This document shows positions 1 through 6,078 of a stretch of DNA of 15,797 nt, in pieces. This DNA is from Candidatus Latescibacterota bacterium (GTDB lineage: Bacteria > Latescibacterota > UBA2968 > UBA8231): the NCBI GenBank assembly GCA_022825185.1, contig JAJDYK010000296.1:1-15797 (forward strand), in the 5' to 3' direction. The notes beneath the pieces were generated by a model. The model searched no databases. It saw only the letters and a list, made by a program, of their open reading frames with translations, and was not told where the DNA came from. The position numbers and the translations under genes were made by a program. The stretch's first letter is position 1. Each line of letters begins with the position of its first letter.

Positions 1-322
1 CGATCATCTTGGCTACGTCCATGGGTGAACCGCCGCCGAGGCCGATGATGGCAGTGCAGCGTTCTTGCCGGTAAGCCTGGGTTCCATCTTCGACGGATTC
101 TTGGGTCGGCTCACTCGAACCGTCTTTGAGATAGACGGCATGGGGGATGTCGCCGAGGGCAGCGGCGACGGCTTCCACTGTGCCGATTTCTCCTAAGACT
201 TGATCGGAGACGATCAGGACCTTGTCAGCCGGCGAGAAGCAATCCGCCAAGCAGGCGATAGACCCGGGGCCGTGGATGATGCGGGTGGGATGGCGGAAGT
301 CGAAGTGGGTTTGGACGGGCAT
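1..322 (-). CDS. Iron-containing alcohol dehydrogenase (N-terminal part, cut by window edge)
   Basis: The visible 107 residues begin MPVQTHFDFRHPTRIIHGPG and continue through a Rossmann-like half to IIGLGGGSPMDVAKMI at the window edge. The GGGSxxDxAK signature (about residues 96-105) is the NAD(P)-binding motif of group III, Fe-dependent alcohol dehydrogenases, which interconvert alcohols and aldehydes or ketones, and of maleylacetate reductases. The metal-binding C-terminal half lies outside the window, so substrate and metal ligands cannot be judged. The ATG at 320-322 is the first start after the upstream repeat, with an AGAGGA about 5 bases before it. The gene follows the acyltransferase on the same strand after 84 bases. 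Those 84 bases hold a promoter-like sequence, so it may be transcribed independently. The family call is firm; the exact substrate class is open. Confidence 0.88.
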   Translation of the reverse strand, partial: MPVQTHFDFRHPTRIIHGPGSIACLADCFSPADKVLIVSDQVLGEIGTVEAVAAALGDIPHAVYLKDGSSEPTQESVEDGTQAYRQERCTAIIGLGGGSPMDVAKMI

Positions 323-334
323 GGACGATCCTCT

Positions 335-394
335 GTGTACAGGAGGGAAAGTAGCTAGCGCTCTTCGTTGATGTCAAGGTAACTGGTGGGGGCT
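335..394 (-). repeat. 60-bp intergenic repeat, copy A (promoter-like)
   Basis: This stretch aligns without gaps to 1651-1710 with 48 of 60 identical bases. Both copies have the same orientation and end just before a minus-strand start codon (12 bases here, 26 for the other). The best conserved part is GTACAGGAGGGAAAGTAG and, further on, GTCAAGGTAA (plus-strand reading). Read on the minus strand, it contains a promoter-like TTGACA and TACTTT. It may be a duplicated promoter module or a small dispersed intergenic element. Confidence 0.75.
348..377 (-). promoter_or_regulatory. Candidate sigma70-type promoter for the alcohol dehydrogenase gene
   Basis: On the minus strand, a perfect TTGACA (372-377) is separated by 18 bases from TACTTT (348-353, a poor match to TATAAT). 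Transcription would start near 341 and give a leader of about 20 bases. Conservation of both boxes and the spacing in the second repeat copy supports function; the weak -10 limits confidence. Confidence 0.45.
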
Positions 395-406
395 ACCTGC
401 ATAAAA

Positions 407-1624
407 CTAGGATGACCCGCCGACCAAACTCTGAACTGATGTTTCAAGTTCATGGGTTATCTGTTCTACTGTTTCTCTTTTCTGAGTTCTGTAGGTATCG
501 TAACATTCCCGGAGATCTTTTGGTTCGCCGACGCGGACGGATGCCACTCGCGGTCCGCGCATTTCGGACTTGCCAAAGACTTCTCTTTCAAGACGGAGAA
601 TCACATCGAGAAACCGCTCTGGCGACGGTTCTTCGGCTACATACCCATCAGAAATTGAGATAAAATTGATCAATCGCTCTAGGTCGGGATAGAATTGTTG
701 AAATTTCTGGAGCTGCTCTCCATGTATTTTCTGCTCGTACTCCGTCATCTGCTCAACGTCCTTATAGATTTCGGCATCGACTATGTTTTTCAACGCACGC
801 GTCCTTGTGAGTATGTCGGCTTCAGTGTGGATACCCATAATCCCTTCGGCATGGGACAGGATCGCATCTTTCAAATTTTCGATGTGTACATCAAGAGACA
901 CGGTTTCGTCTATCTCATACTGATATTCCGCTGCTAGTGTCCTGACTATCGCGACACCGATGCGGCGCAGCCGATCGTAGCGTTCTACTGGCGTCTGTTC
1001 GGCCGGCGGGAGGATATACCGTTCTAACCTCGTGAGAGCAGCGTCAATAGAATTCCACATGTCGCGCGGATAGTGATATTTGATGCCGACGGGCACAGCG
1101 TAGAGCGATTTGCCGACTTGCGCTTTTTCCATATCGTCCAACGCCCAGAAGCACATCTGGACAATGCCTCTCTCAAAGCGCATGACGGTGTCATTCTGGC
1201 GCGAAATTTCCCCTTCGCCAAAGATGACAATCGGCCAGTCGCCCTTAAACAAAAGCTCCCGCGTCATGCGGAAGGCATCTCTATCTACAGTGCCGCGCAC
1301 GACCGAGTACACACCACACCGCTGCATCAGATAGCATTTGATAGGCCCGAATCTACCCCTGTCGAAGGCTTCTCGCGCTGCCATGTAGTAGAACGGTTGC
1401 GATAACCGCTTTGACAAGAGGAACATAACCATGGGATCTTCGTGCGCCGGATGGTTAGGGGCTAAGACCGCAGAATGCCCGCGTATGGCCTCCAACCGAT
1501 CAATGGACTCTGCATCGACATCCAGCGTTAACCCTTTCAAATACAAGCGATTCACAAGCGGTATCAGGGCTTGTATAGTTTGAATCGTTGTCACGCTCGG
1601 TTTAGGTGGTTTGAAAGCTAACAT
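407..1624 (-). CDS. PlsC-like 1-acylglycerol-phosphate acyltransferase family protein with long C-terminal extension
   Basis: The N-terminal half carries the LPLAT/PlsC acyltransferase signatures: NHPAHEDP with the catalytic H58-x4-D63, then IFGEGEISRQND (about 134-145, the FPEG-type acyl-acceptor motif), ERG at 151-153, and a V-P-V motif near 177-179. Such enzymes transfer acyl groups from acyl-CoA or acyl-ACP to lysophospholipids or related acceptors at the membrane. At 405 residues it is much longer than plain PlsC (about 240-260). Residues from about 200 on are charged, apparently helical, and match no domain I recognise. No clear transmembrane helix is visible, so membrane association would be peripheral. 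The start is the ATG at 1622-1624; the upstream TAGGG is a weak ribosome site. A promoter-like repeat lies directly upstream. The acceptor is unknown. Confidence 0.8.
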   Translation of the reverse strand: MLAFKPPKPSVTTIQTIQALIPLVNRLYLKGLTLDVDAESIDRLEAIRGHSAVLAPNHPAHEDPMVMFLLSKRLSQPFYYMAAREAFDRGRFGPIKCYLMQRCGVYSVVRGTVDRDAFRMTRELLFKGDWPIVIFGEGEISRQNDTVMRFERGIVQMCFWALDDMEKAQVGKSLYAVPVGIKYHYPRDMWNSIDAALTRLERYILPPAEQTPVERYDRLRRIGVAIVRTLAAEYQYEIDETVSLDVHIENLKDAILSHAEGIMGIHTEADILTRTRALKNIVDAEIYKDVEQMTEYEQKIHGEQLQKFQQFYPDLERLINFISISDGYVAEEPSPERFLDVILRLEREVFGKSEMRGPRVASVRVGEPKDLRECYDTYRTQKRETVEQITHELETSVQSLVGGSS

Positions 1625-1650
1625 CGCGCCCTATGTTTGGAAGGTCATGT

Positions 1651-1710
1651 GCGTACAGGAGGGAAAGTAGTTAGCGCCCGTCGCCGACGTCAAGGTAATC
1701 TGTAAGGGCT
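1651..1710 (-). repeat. 60-bp intergenic repeat, copy B (promoter-like)
   Basis: Partner of 335-394 (48/60 identical, no gaps), in the same orientation and likewise upstream of a minus-strand gene, here the acyltransferase. Most differences lie in the spacer and at the distal end. Promoter boxes TTGACG and TACTTT are kept with the same 18-base spacing. Confidence 0.75.
1664..1693 (-). promoter_or_regulatory. Candidate promoter for the acyltransferase gene
   Basis: On the minus strand, TTGACG (1688-1693), an 18-base spacer and TACTTT (1664-1669) would give a start near 1657 and a leader of about 33 bases. The architecture is the same as in copy A. The -10 box is weak by sigma70 standards. Confidence 0.42.
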
Positions 1711-1732
1711 GGGTCGGTAGCCCGAGCCTCCA

Positions 1733-1761
1733 TTGACGCAACTACGGGAATCCCGTATATT
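1733..1761 (+). promoter_or_regulatory. Promoter of the brnT-type toxin-antitoxin operon
   Basis: TTGACG (1733-1738, 5/6 to consensus), exactly 17 bases, then TATATT (1756-1761, 5/6). The predicted transcription start (6-7 bases after the -10) falls at about 1767-1768, on or next to the toxin ATG at 1768. The toxin mRNA would therefore be leaderless or nearly so, and there is no Shine-Dalgarno sequence before that ATG. Confidence 0.75.
1743..1757. promoter_or_regulatory. Palindromic operator candidate TACGGGAATCCCGTA
   Basis: A perfect 15-bp inverted repeat (7-bp arms around one central base) fills most of the -35/-10 spacer and overlaps the first two bases of the -10 box. A repressor bound here would block RNA polymerase. 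The HTH antitoxin encoded downstream is the obvious candidate, as in most autoregulated toxin-antitoxin operons. The palindrome and its placement are seen; the binder is inferred. Confidence 0.7.
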
Positions 1762-1767
1762 CGTCTC

Positions 1768-2037
1768 ATGGAATTCGAATGGGATGAGAACAAAGCGGCG
1801 ATGAATTTGGCCAAGCATGGGATTCCGTTTGAATACGCCGTGCGAGTGTTCCTCGATCCCTACCGATTAGAAGAAGAGGAACTGATAGAATACGAGGAGG
1901 AAGTGCGCCGTCGCGTTATTGGCATGGTCGATGATCGCGTATTGCTCGTAGTCTATACAGAACGTTTTTCACGAACTCGAATCATCTCTGCCCGGAGAGC
2001 AACGCGTCATGAGCGAAGAAAATACCACGAGATTTAG
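1768..2037 (+). CDS. brnT: BrnT family (DUF497) type II toxin
   Basis: At 89 residues it has the normal BrnT length. The start FEWDENKAAMNLAKHGIPFEYA (residues 3-24), the VVYTER stretch (61-66) and the end RIISARRATRHERRKYHE (71-88) are the family signatures. BrnT toxins have a RelE-like fold and act as ribonucleases that stop translation; the paired antitoxin binds them and represses the operon. The ATG at 1768 is the first start after the promoter and the family N-terminus begins directly there. No ribosome binding site precedes it, and the promoter predicts a leaderless transcript. The 3' end overlaps the antitoxin gene by 29 bases in another frame, the usual toxin-first order for brnTA. 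Confidence 0.9.
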   Translation: MEFEWDENKAAMNLAKHGIPFEYAVRVFLDPYRLEEEELIEYEEEVRRRVIGMVDDRVLLVVYTERFSRTRIISARRATRHERRKYHEI

Positions 2038-2377
2038 GCTGGACGAAAAGAACCTACCGCGTCTGAGCAAGTCCCAAGCGCGACGTCTCGATTCCATGAG
2101 CGACGAGGAGATCGAGCAAGCCGCGTTGTCCGATCCCGACAACCCGCCTTTGACGGATGAAGAACTCGCAGCATTTGAGCGCGTTCCTGACACTAAGGCG
2201 ATCCGCAAAGCCTTGCGTTTAACTCAGCACGAATTCGCCACTACGTTTCAGCTTTCTTTGGCGACGGTGCGAGATTGGGAACAGGGGCGCTACCAGCCGG
2301 ATCAGGCGGCCCGTACGCTCCTGCGCGTAATCTCCCGTGATCCCAAAGCGGTCAAGCGTGCCTTGGAGATGTCTTGA
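2009..2377 (+). CDS. Antitoxin with BrnA-like N-terminus and XRE/Cro-type helix-turn-helix
   Basis: Residues 26-58 (ARRLDSMSDEEIEQAALSDP and on to PPLTDEEL) resemble the toxin-wrapping N-terminal segment of BrnA antitoxins. BrnA normally ends in a ribbon-helix-helix. Here residues 64-115 instead form a HigA/XRE-type helix-turn-helix: AIRKALRLTQHEFATTF, then LSLATVRDWEQGRYQPD. The C-terminal half would bind DNA, most likely the palindrome in the operon promoter, while the N-terminal half would neutralise the toxin. The start is the ATG at 2009, with GGAGAG at 1992-1997, so the antitoxin has a good ribosome site inside the toxin gene while the toxin has none. That fits a higher antitoxin output. 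Genes of this composite type do occur beside DUF497 genes, so this is a variant rather than a broken gene. Confidence 0.85.
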   Translation: MSEENTTRFRLDEKNLPRLSKSQARRLDSMSDEEIEQAALSDPDNPPLTDEELAAFERVPDTKAIRKALRLTQHEFATTFQLSLATVRDWEQGRYQPDQAARTLLRVISRDPKAVKRALEMS

Positions 2378-2474
2378 ACTGAAGCGGCAAACACCCGCCC
2401 TCTCGCTGGTTGATAGCTGACGGCTTCGACCAGGACAATTATACCACAGGTCTCGTGGTCATCGTTTGCCGGGA

Positions 2475-2975
2475 TTAGAGCCGCAACTCTCGTTGATGCT
2501 CGCGAATATGGCTTCGTGGCGTTGGCAGAGAACCAATTGTCCCGTTGGATTCGAAGCCTTTGCGAGCATACAGGCCGATGGCCGGCTGGTTATGGTCTCC
2601 GACATCCAATAACACCCGCCGAGCGCCACTGTTCCGCGCCCACCCAACGACGGCGTCAATGAGCGCTTCACCCACGCCTTGTCCTCTGACCTCAGGGGAC
2701 ACCCACATCGAAATCAGCCAAGCGGCGTCAGATTGTAATTCATCGTGCGCGCCCCGCACTAGGCCCACGTCCTCTCCATCCACGACCGCTACGAAGGTGG
2801 CGATCTCTTCGAGTTGCGCCGTCCAACTATCCAGTGGTCGAGCAGCGGCCTCGTCATAGGTGCTGCCAAAGGCGTCAGGCGCATCGGCTAGAGCCCGCAA
2901 CCGGATCGTGCGTAGCCGCAACTCCTCATCGGCTGCGAGGCGTTTAATGTCAATTGGGCTTGCGCGAGATGTCAT
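2475..2975 (-). CDS. GNAT family N-acetyltransferase
   Basis: A 166-residue protein of normal single-domain GNAT length. The acetyl-CoA pyrophosphate-binding motif A is at about 92-113 with RGQGVG (97-102) at the usual R/Q-x-x-G-x-G/A place, preceded by the beta strand AWLISMWVSP. The second half holds the family's NQPAIGLYARKGF (129-141). These enzymes move acetyl from acetyl-CoA to an amine; the acceptor cannot be predicted. The ATG at 2973-2975 was chosen over an in-frame extension to 3221 because GGGAGAGG lies about 10 bases upstream and the extension would run through the neighbouring gene. It is the third gene of a minus-strand unit behind the PhyH and Kelch genes (58-base gap). It converges on the antitoxin gene with 97 bases between. 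Confidence 0.85.
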   Translation of the reverse strand: MTSRASPIDIKRLAADEELRLRTIRLRALADAPDAFGSTYDEAAARPLDSWTAQLEEIATFVAVVDGEDVGLVRGAHDELQSDAAWLISMWVSPEVRGQGVGEALIDAVVGWARNSGARRVLLDVGDHNQPAIGLYARKGFESNGTIGSLPTPRSHIREHQRELRL

Positions 2976-3033
2976 CCTCAAGCGCCTCTCCCTTATTCTC
3001 TGAGGTTCCCTGCATTTCTGTCCATAGAGACAC

Positions 3034-3975
3034 CTATTCTCTGCGCGAAAGTCTCCAAGCATCCGGCTCCATATTATTTCCCGCCACCATCCACAGCGAC
3101 CCGTCGTACACGAACACGCTCCCGGCATGTCGGGGTGCCCAGGGGGTATCAGGCAATTCGGTCCAGTCCACGCCATCGGGCGAATACCACACGTCGCGGC
3201 GATTGCCGCTCTCTGCCGCATAGCCTTCTAGCACCCACAGATGGTCATCGAACGCGGCCACCTCGTGGTATTGTCTGGGCGTCCACGGGGCGTGCGCTAT
3301 GTGCTGTTCCCAGTTAATCCCATCGTCCGAACTCCACACGTCATTGTAGAAATTGCGCATGGGAGTTGCAGGCGTATCGTATGTGCCTCCACCCAGAATC
3401 CACATCCTGTTGTCATGCACAGCGGCTCCACCGATCATCCCTCTGGGGATCCACGGAGCGTGCTCGGTAACTTGGGTCCAACTAATCCCATCGTCCGAAC
3501 TCCACACGTCGTTGTGGAAGACCTCGTCGGCGTCGGCAAAATTGGGAATGGTTTGCCCACCCATAACCCAGATTCTGCCGTCGAAGGCCAAGGTATAATG
3601 GAGCACTCGGGGAGCCCACGGCACGTGATCATTGGCCAGATCCCAATGAATGCCGTCCGCACTGCTCCAGACATCGTCTTGATAATGGCCTTGATTGCAA
3701 TCGCCGCCCACGATCCACATCCGGCCGTTGTGCACCACATATCCGGCTGTATGCCTTCCTTCCCAAGGCGCTTGGGGATTCTCAAGCGTCCAAGAGTCCC
3801 CATCGGTTGACGACCAAATCTCGCTGTTGCAGATCAGCGGGAAGTGGACTTTATCGCCGGGATTCCAGCCGCCCAACAGCCACATTTTATCATGGAACAC
3901 CAATGCGCCAGCGCCGTCGCGAGCCGCGAATGCAGCTTGCTCAGTGACGCAGTGCCATTCGTATTTTGCGCTCAT
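3034..3975 (-). CDS. Six-bladed Kelch-like beta-propeller protein
   Basis: The 313 residues are almost entirely repeats of about 49-56 residues. Each repeat has a hydrophobic strand ending in a Kelch-type GG (MWLLGG 32-36, MWIVGG 87-91, IWVMGG 136-140, MWILGG 191-196, LWVLEG 247-251, LWMVAG 295-299). Five repeats are followed by DVWSSxDGxxW and then APWxPR. Six such units predict a closed six-bladed propeller. There is no signal peptide or membrane segment, so it should be cytoplasmic. Propellers of this type bind ligands or partner proteins and some are isomerases (NanM) or oxidases, but no catalytic residues of those families are evident. The start ATG at 3973-3975 has AGGAGA 9 bases upstream; a nearer-to-SD ATG is out of frame. 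It lies 26 bases behind the PhyH gene, so the two are probably cotranscribed. Confidence 0.8.
   Translation of the reverse strand: MSAKYEWHCVTEQAAFAARDGAGALVFHDKMWLLGGWNPGDKVHFPLICNSEIWSSTDGDSWTLENPQAPWEGRHTAGYVVHNGRMWIVGGDCNQGHYQDDVWSSADGIHWDLANDHVPWAPRVLHYTLAFDGRIWVMGGQTIPNFADADEVFHNDVWSSDDGISWTQVTEHAPWIPRGMIGGAAVHDNRMWILGGGTYDTPATPMRNFYNDVWSSDDGINWEQHIAHAPWTPRQYHEVAAFDDHLWVLEGYAAESGNRRDVWYSPDGVDWTELPDTPWAPRHAGSVFVYDGSLWMVAGNNMEPDAWRLSRRE
3315..3342 (-). repeat. Identical 28-bp direct repeat inside the propeller gene (copy 1)
   Basis: These 28 bases recur exactly at 3483-3510, 168 bases (56 codons) away, which is one propeller blade. They encode the DVWSSDDGI part of neighbouring blades. 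Exact identity including third codon positions points to recent blade duplication or gene conversion. Confidence 0.85.
3483..3510 (-). repeat. Identical 28-bp direct repeat inside the propeller gene (copy 2)
   Basis: Exact copy of 3315-3342, offset by one blade (168 bases). It covers the same conserved segment at about residues 157-165 of the protein. Confidence 0.85.
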
Positions 3976-4001
3976 CGCTATTCATCTCCTGACACATTGG
4001 G

Positions 4002-4817
4002 CTACAGGTCGAACAGAGAAGGCGGGTCTCCCTCGGGATAGTTGTCGAGGTATCTCTGGATGTACTGCCGCGTAATGGGAGGCATCTGCTCGAGATGTCC
4101 CTGCTGGGTCAGCGGCTCTCGCTGTCCGTACTCGTGCGCCATCACGGTCGTCCCAGCATTCCAGAAGGCGCAGTGCATGGTCCAGCGCTTGCGTCCCTCT
4201 GGGTTCCAGCCCCGGTGCCAGAGGTTGGCGTTGTAGTAGGCGATGTCGCCCGGTTCCAGTTCGACGACGTGGGCGTTGGGCATCTCGCCCGATTCGCTGC
4301 GGGACGCTTCGATCTCCGCAGCCGTCGACGCCCGCAGATGACTCCCGGGGACGATGTTAAGAAAGCGGTCTCCAGCAACGAGCGGGGCGTTGAACTGTAC
4401 GAAGGTGCCCTCGTGCCGGCGCAGGTACGCGGCTTCTTCCTCAGCTCCTGGTTTGCCGAGGTCTCGGTGCCATTTCTGGGTGTACGGCTTTCCGCCGCCG
4501 CTGGCGAGCATGCCGAATAGGCTGTGGCGCACTCCCGGACCGGAGACTAAGGCTTTGAGATGGGGGGCGAGATCCTCGTCTATCCAGTCGGCGAAGGCGG
4601 GGTGGTACTTATCGGGGTTGAGCAGGTGGCCGGTGCGGCTTGGCAGACGGCGCTTGCGGTCGATCCAGCCTATCTCGCATTCTCCCGCAAGTCCCTTGTC
4701 GATCAGGCGTTCGATCCCTTCGAGCAGCGCCTCGATGCGGGTTTTAGTGAAGGCTTGGCGCAGAATGAGAAATCCCTGCTCGGCGTACGTATCTTTGTCT
4801 TTTTCCGAGATCATCAT
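4002..4817 (-). CDS. Phytanoyl-CoA dioxygenase (PhyH) family Fe(II)/2-oxoglutarate oxygenase
   Basis: This 271-residue protein has the PhyH facial triad. WHRD gives H117 and D119 (HxD), the distal histidine is H201 in NLWHRGWN, and R209 or R211 about 8-10 residues later would bind the 2-oxoglutarate carboxylate. VPGSH (156-160) and the ELEPGDIAYYNANLWH strand are also typical. Members hydroxylate C-H bonds of lipids, halogenated compounds, quaternary amines or secondary metabolites, with loss of CO2 from 2-oxoglutarate. Two ATGs begin the frame (4815-4817 and 4812-4814); GGAGG lies 14 bases upstream, somewhat far, so the start is not certain. It is the first gene of the PhyH-Kelch-GNAT unit and lies divergent from the dehydratase gene across 186 bases. 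The substrate is unknown. Confidence 0.88.
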   Translation of the reverse strand: MMISEKDKDTYAEQGFLILRQAFTKTRIEALLEGIERLIDKGLAGECEIGWIDRKRRLPSRTGHLLNPDKYHPAFADWIDEDLAPHLKALVSGPGVRHSLFGMLASGGGKPYTQKWHRDLGKPGAEEEAAYLRRHEGTFVQFNAPLVAGDRFLNIVPGSHLRASTAAEIEASRSESGEMPNAHVVELEPGDIAYYNANLWHRGWNPEGRKRWTMHCAFWNAGTTVMAHEYGQREPLTQQGHLEQMPPITRQYIQRYLDNYPEGDPPSLFDL

Positions 4818-4932
4818 TACCGGCGGATCGACCTCCGTAAAAGGTTAGTTTTGCGCTGCGTTCGATGCACCCGTGAAGTCTTGCCGTAAGGTAACGCCCC
4901 TTGCACACTCGTCAACAGGAGCCGACCAAACA

Positions 4933-4962
4933 TTGACAACAAGGCGCGAAGGGTGTTAGGCT
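4933..4962 (+). promoter_or_regulatory. Candidate promoter for the dehydratase gene
   Basis: A perfect TTGACA (4933-4938) lies 18 bases before TAGGCT (4957-4962), a TAnnnT-type -10. Transcription would begin near 4969, giving a leader of about 35 bases that includes the Shine-Dalgarno sequence. It also argues against the upstream GTG at 4953 as the true start, since that codon lies inside the promoter. Confidence 0.5.
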
Positions 4963-5003
4963 ACGCCAAGCGGAAACCACAAATCTCATGCAGAGGTGCC
5001 AAA

Positions 5004-6071
5004 ATGAAAATCAAGCGAATCACAGGAACCAGCGTCACAATCCCATACGCTCCGCCCGTTGGCCCTTACGTCGGGCGCGGTGGCGGTAGTGGCACTTTGG
5101 GCGCAGCGGGACTTATTGTGAAAGTTGAAACAGACGCGGACGTAGTGGGGTGGGGCGAAGGAACGGGACGGTTTGAAACGGATCCAAACGCAATTCTGGC
5201 CGGTAAAGATGTGGCCAACATCGAAGGGGCCATTGCAGCGCTGGAAGCAGGGGGCATAGGCAAAGGCCCGATGTCTGGTATTGAGATGGCACTGTGGGAC
5301 GCGATGGGCAAGAGGGCGGATTTGCCGGTCTGTAAACTGCTCGGCGGCGTGGTGCGGGAGGAAGTGGACTTCTGCGCCTGCATGGGACTCAAGGCACCAT
5401 CGGAGTCCGCGGCAACCGCTCGCGAGTACATGGAGCGGTGGGGGTTTCGGTTCTTAAAAACAAAAGCGGGGGACGATTCCGAACAGGACCTGCAGATTGC
5501 CGAGGCGATACAAGCCGCTGTGGGCGACGAAGCCATACTCCGCCCAGATGCAAATAGCGGGTATTCGCCCGAAGAGGCAGAAGTTATAATGCGAAAAATG
5601 AAAGATATGGGGATTCGCTATTTTGAAGACCCGTGCTCGCCCGAGTACCCCGACGCGCTGATCCGGTGCCGGACGGAAATCGGCATGGGTATCTTGGTGA
5701 ACATGGGCGTTGGCACGGCGGACACTGTTGTGAACTTGCTCGCCAACGAGGTGGCTGATATGCTGATGCCAGACACCCCAGCGGCAGGCGGAGTGCTACC
5801 TGTGCAGAAAGTCGCTACTGTCGCAGGGGCGTATGACGTGCCGTGCCTGATGCACTGTTCGCACGATCTCGGACTCAAGACCGCGGCCATCACGCACATT
5901 GCGGCAGCAACCCCCAATTTTTCCGGGCCGAACGACACCTGCTACCACGGTCTGACGGATGACGTGCTGGCTGAACCATTGCAGTTTGAAAATGGGCGCA
6001 TCCGCGTGCCGTTGGGGCCGGGACTGGGTGTTGAAGTAGATGAAGCAAAGATTGAGCAATACAGTGCGTAG
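5004..6071 (+). CDS. Enolase-superfamily (mandelate racemase/MLE) acid-sugar dehydratase, glucarate dehydratase-like
   Basis: The 355 residues have the enolase-superfamily layout: N-terminal capping domain to about 120, then a barrel. Catalytic KxK is K152-x-K154. Metal ligands appear to be D182 (PDAN), E208 (FEDP) and N233 (LVNMG), and the His-Asp pair H287 (CSHDLG) with D257 (MPD). Asparagine as third ligand in a (T/V)NM context, EDPC, and a C-terminal SHxxGLKTAAITHIAAATPN are traits of the glucarate dehydratase subgroup. That subgroup dehydrates acid sugars to 2-keto-3-deoxy products. It is shorter than classic GlucD (about 445). The ATG at 5004 was chosen because AGAGGT sits 6-7 bases upstream and the family N-terminus (KIKRITGTSVTIPY) starts there. 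The stop lies 7 bases from the convergent MocA-type gene. The exact acid sugar is unknown. Confidence 0.88.
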   Translation: MKIKRITGTSVTIPYAPPVGPYVGRGGGSGTLGAAGLIVKVETDADVVGWGEGTGRFETDPNAILAGKDVANIEGAIAALEAGGIGKGPMSGIEMALWDAMGKRADLPVCKLLGGVVREEVDFCACMGLKAPSESAATAREYMERWGFRFLKTKAGDDSEQDLQIAEAIQAAVGDEAILRPDANSGYSPEEAEVIMRKMKDMGIRYFEDPCSPEYPDALIRCRTEIGMGILVNMGVGTADTVVNLLANEVADMLMPDTPAAGGVLPVQKVATVAGAYDVPCLMHCSHDLGLKTAAITHIAAATPNFSGPNDTCYHGLTDDVLAEPLQFENGRIRVPLGPGLGVEVDEAKIEQYSA

Positions 6072-6078
6072 TCGCGGG

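Noticed and set aside
2443..2459. Small hairpin ACCAC/GTGGT between the convergent antitoxin and GNAT genes as a terminator
   Set aside because: Only a 5-bp stem with a 7-base loop and no T-run on either side.
2976..3221. In-frame upstream extension of the GNAT gene to a start at 3221
   Set aside because: It runs through the 3' end of the Kelch gene, has no GNAT similarity, and the ATG at 2975 has a strong GGGAGAGG ribosome site.
3241..3810. 189-codon plus-strand frame opposite the Kelch gene
   Set aside because: Its apparent repeats are only the reverse complement of the propeller repeats; there is no independent evidence of coding.
4877..4905. Possible fourth copy of the intergenic repeat (AAGGTAAC core)
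   Set aside because: Only about 8 bases match; not distinguishable from chance.
4953..5003. GTG start 17 codons upstream of the dehydratase ATG
   Set aside because: It lies inside the promoter candidate (4933-4962), and the ATG at 5004 has its own ribosome site.
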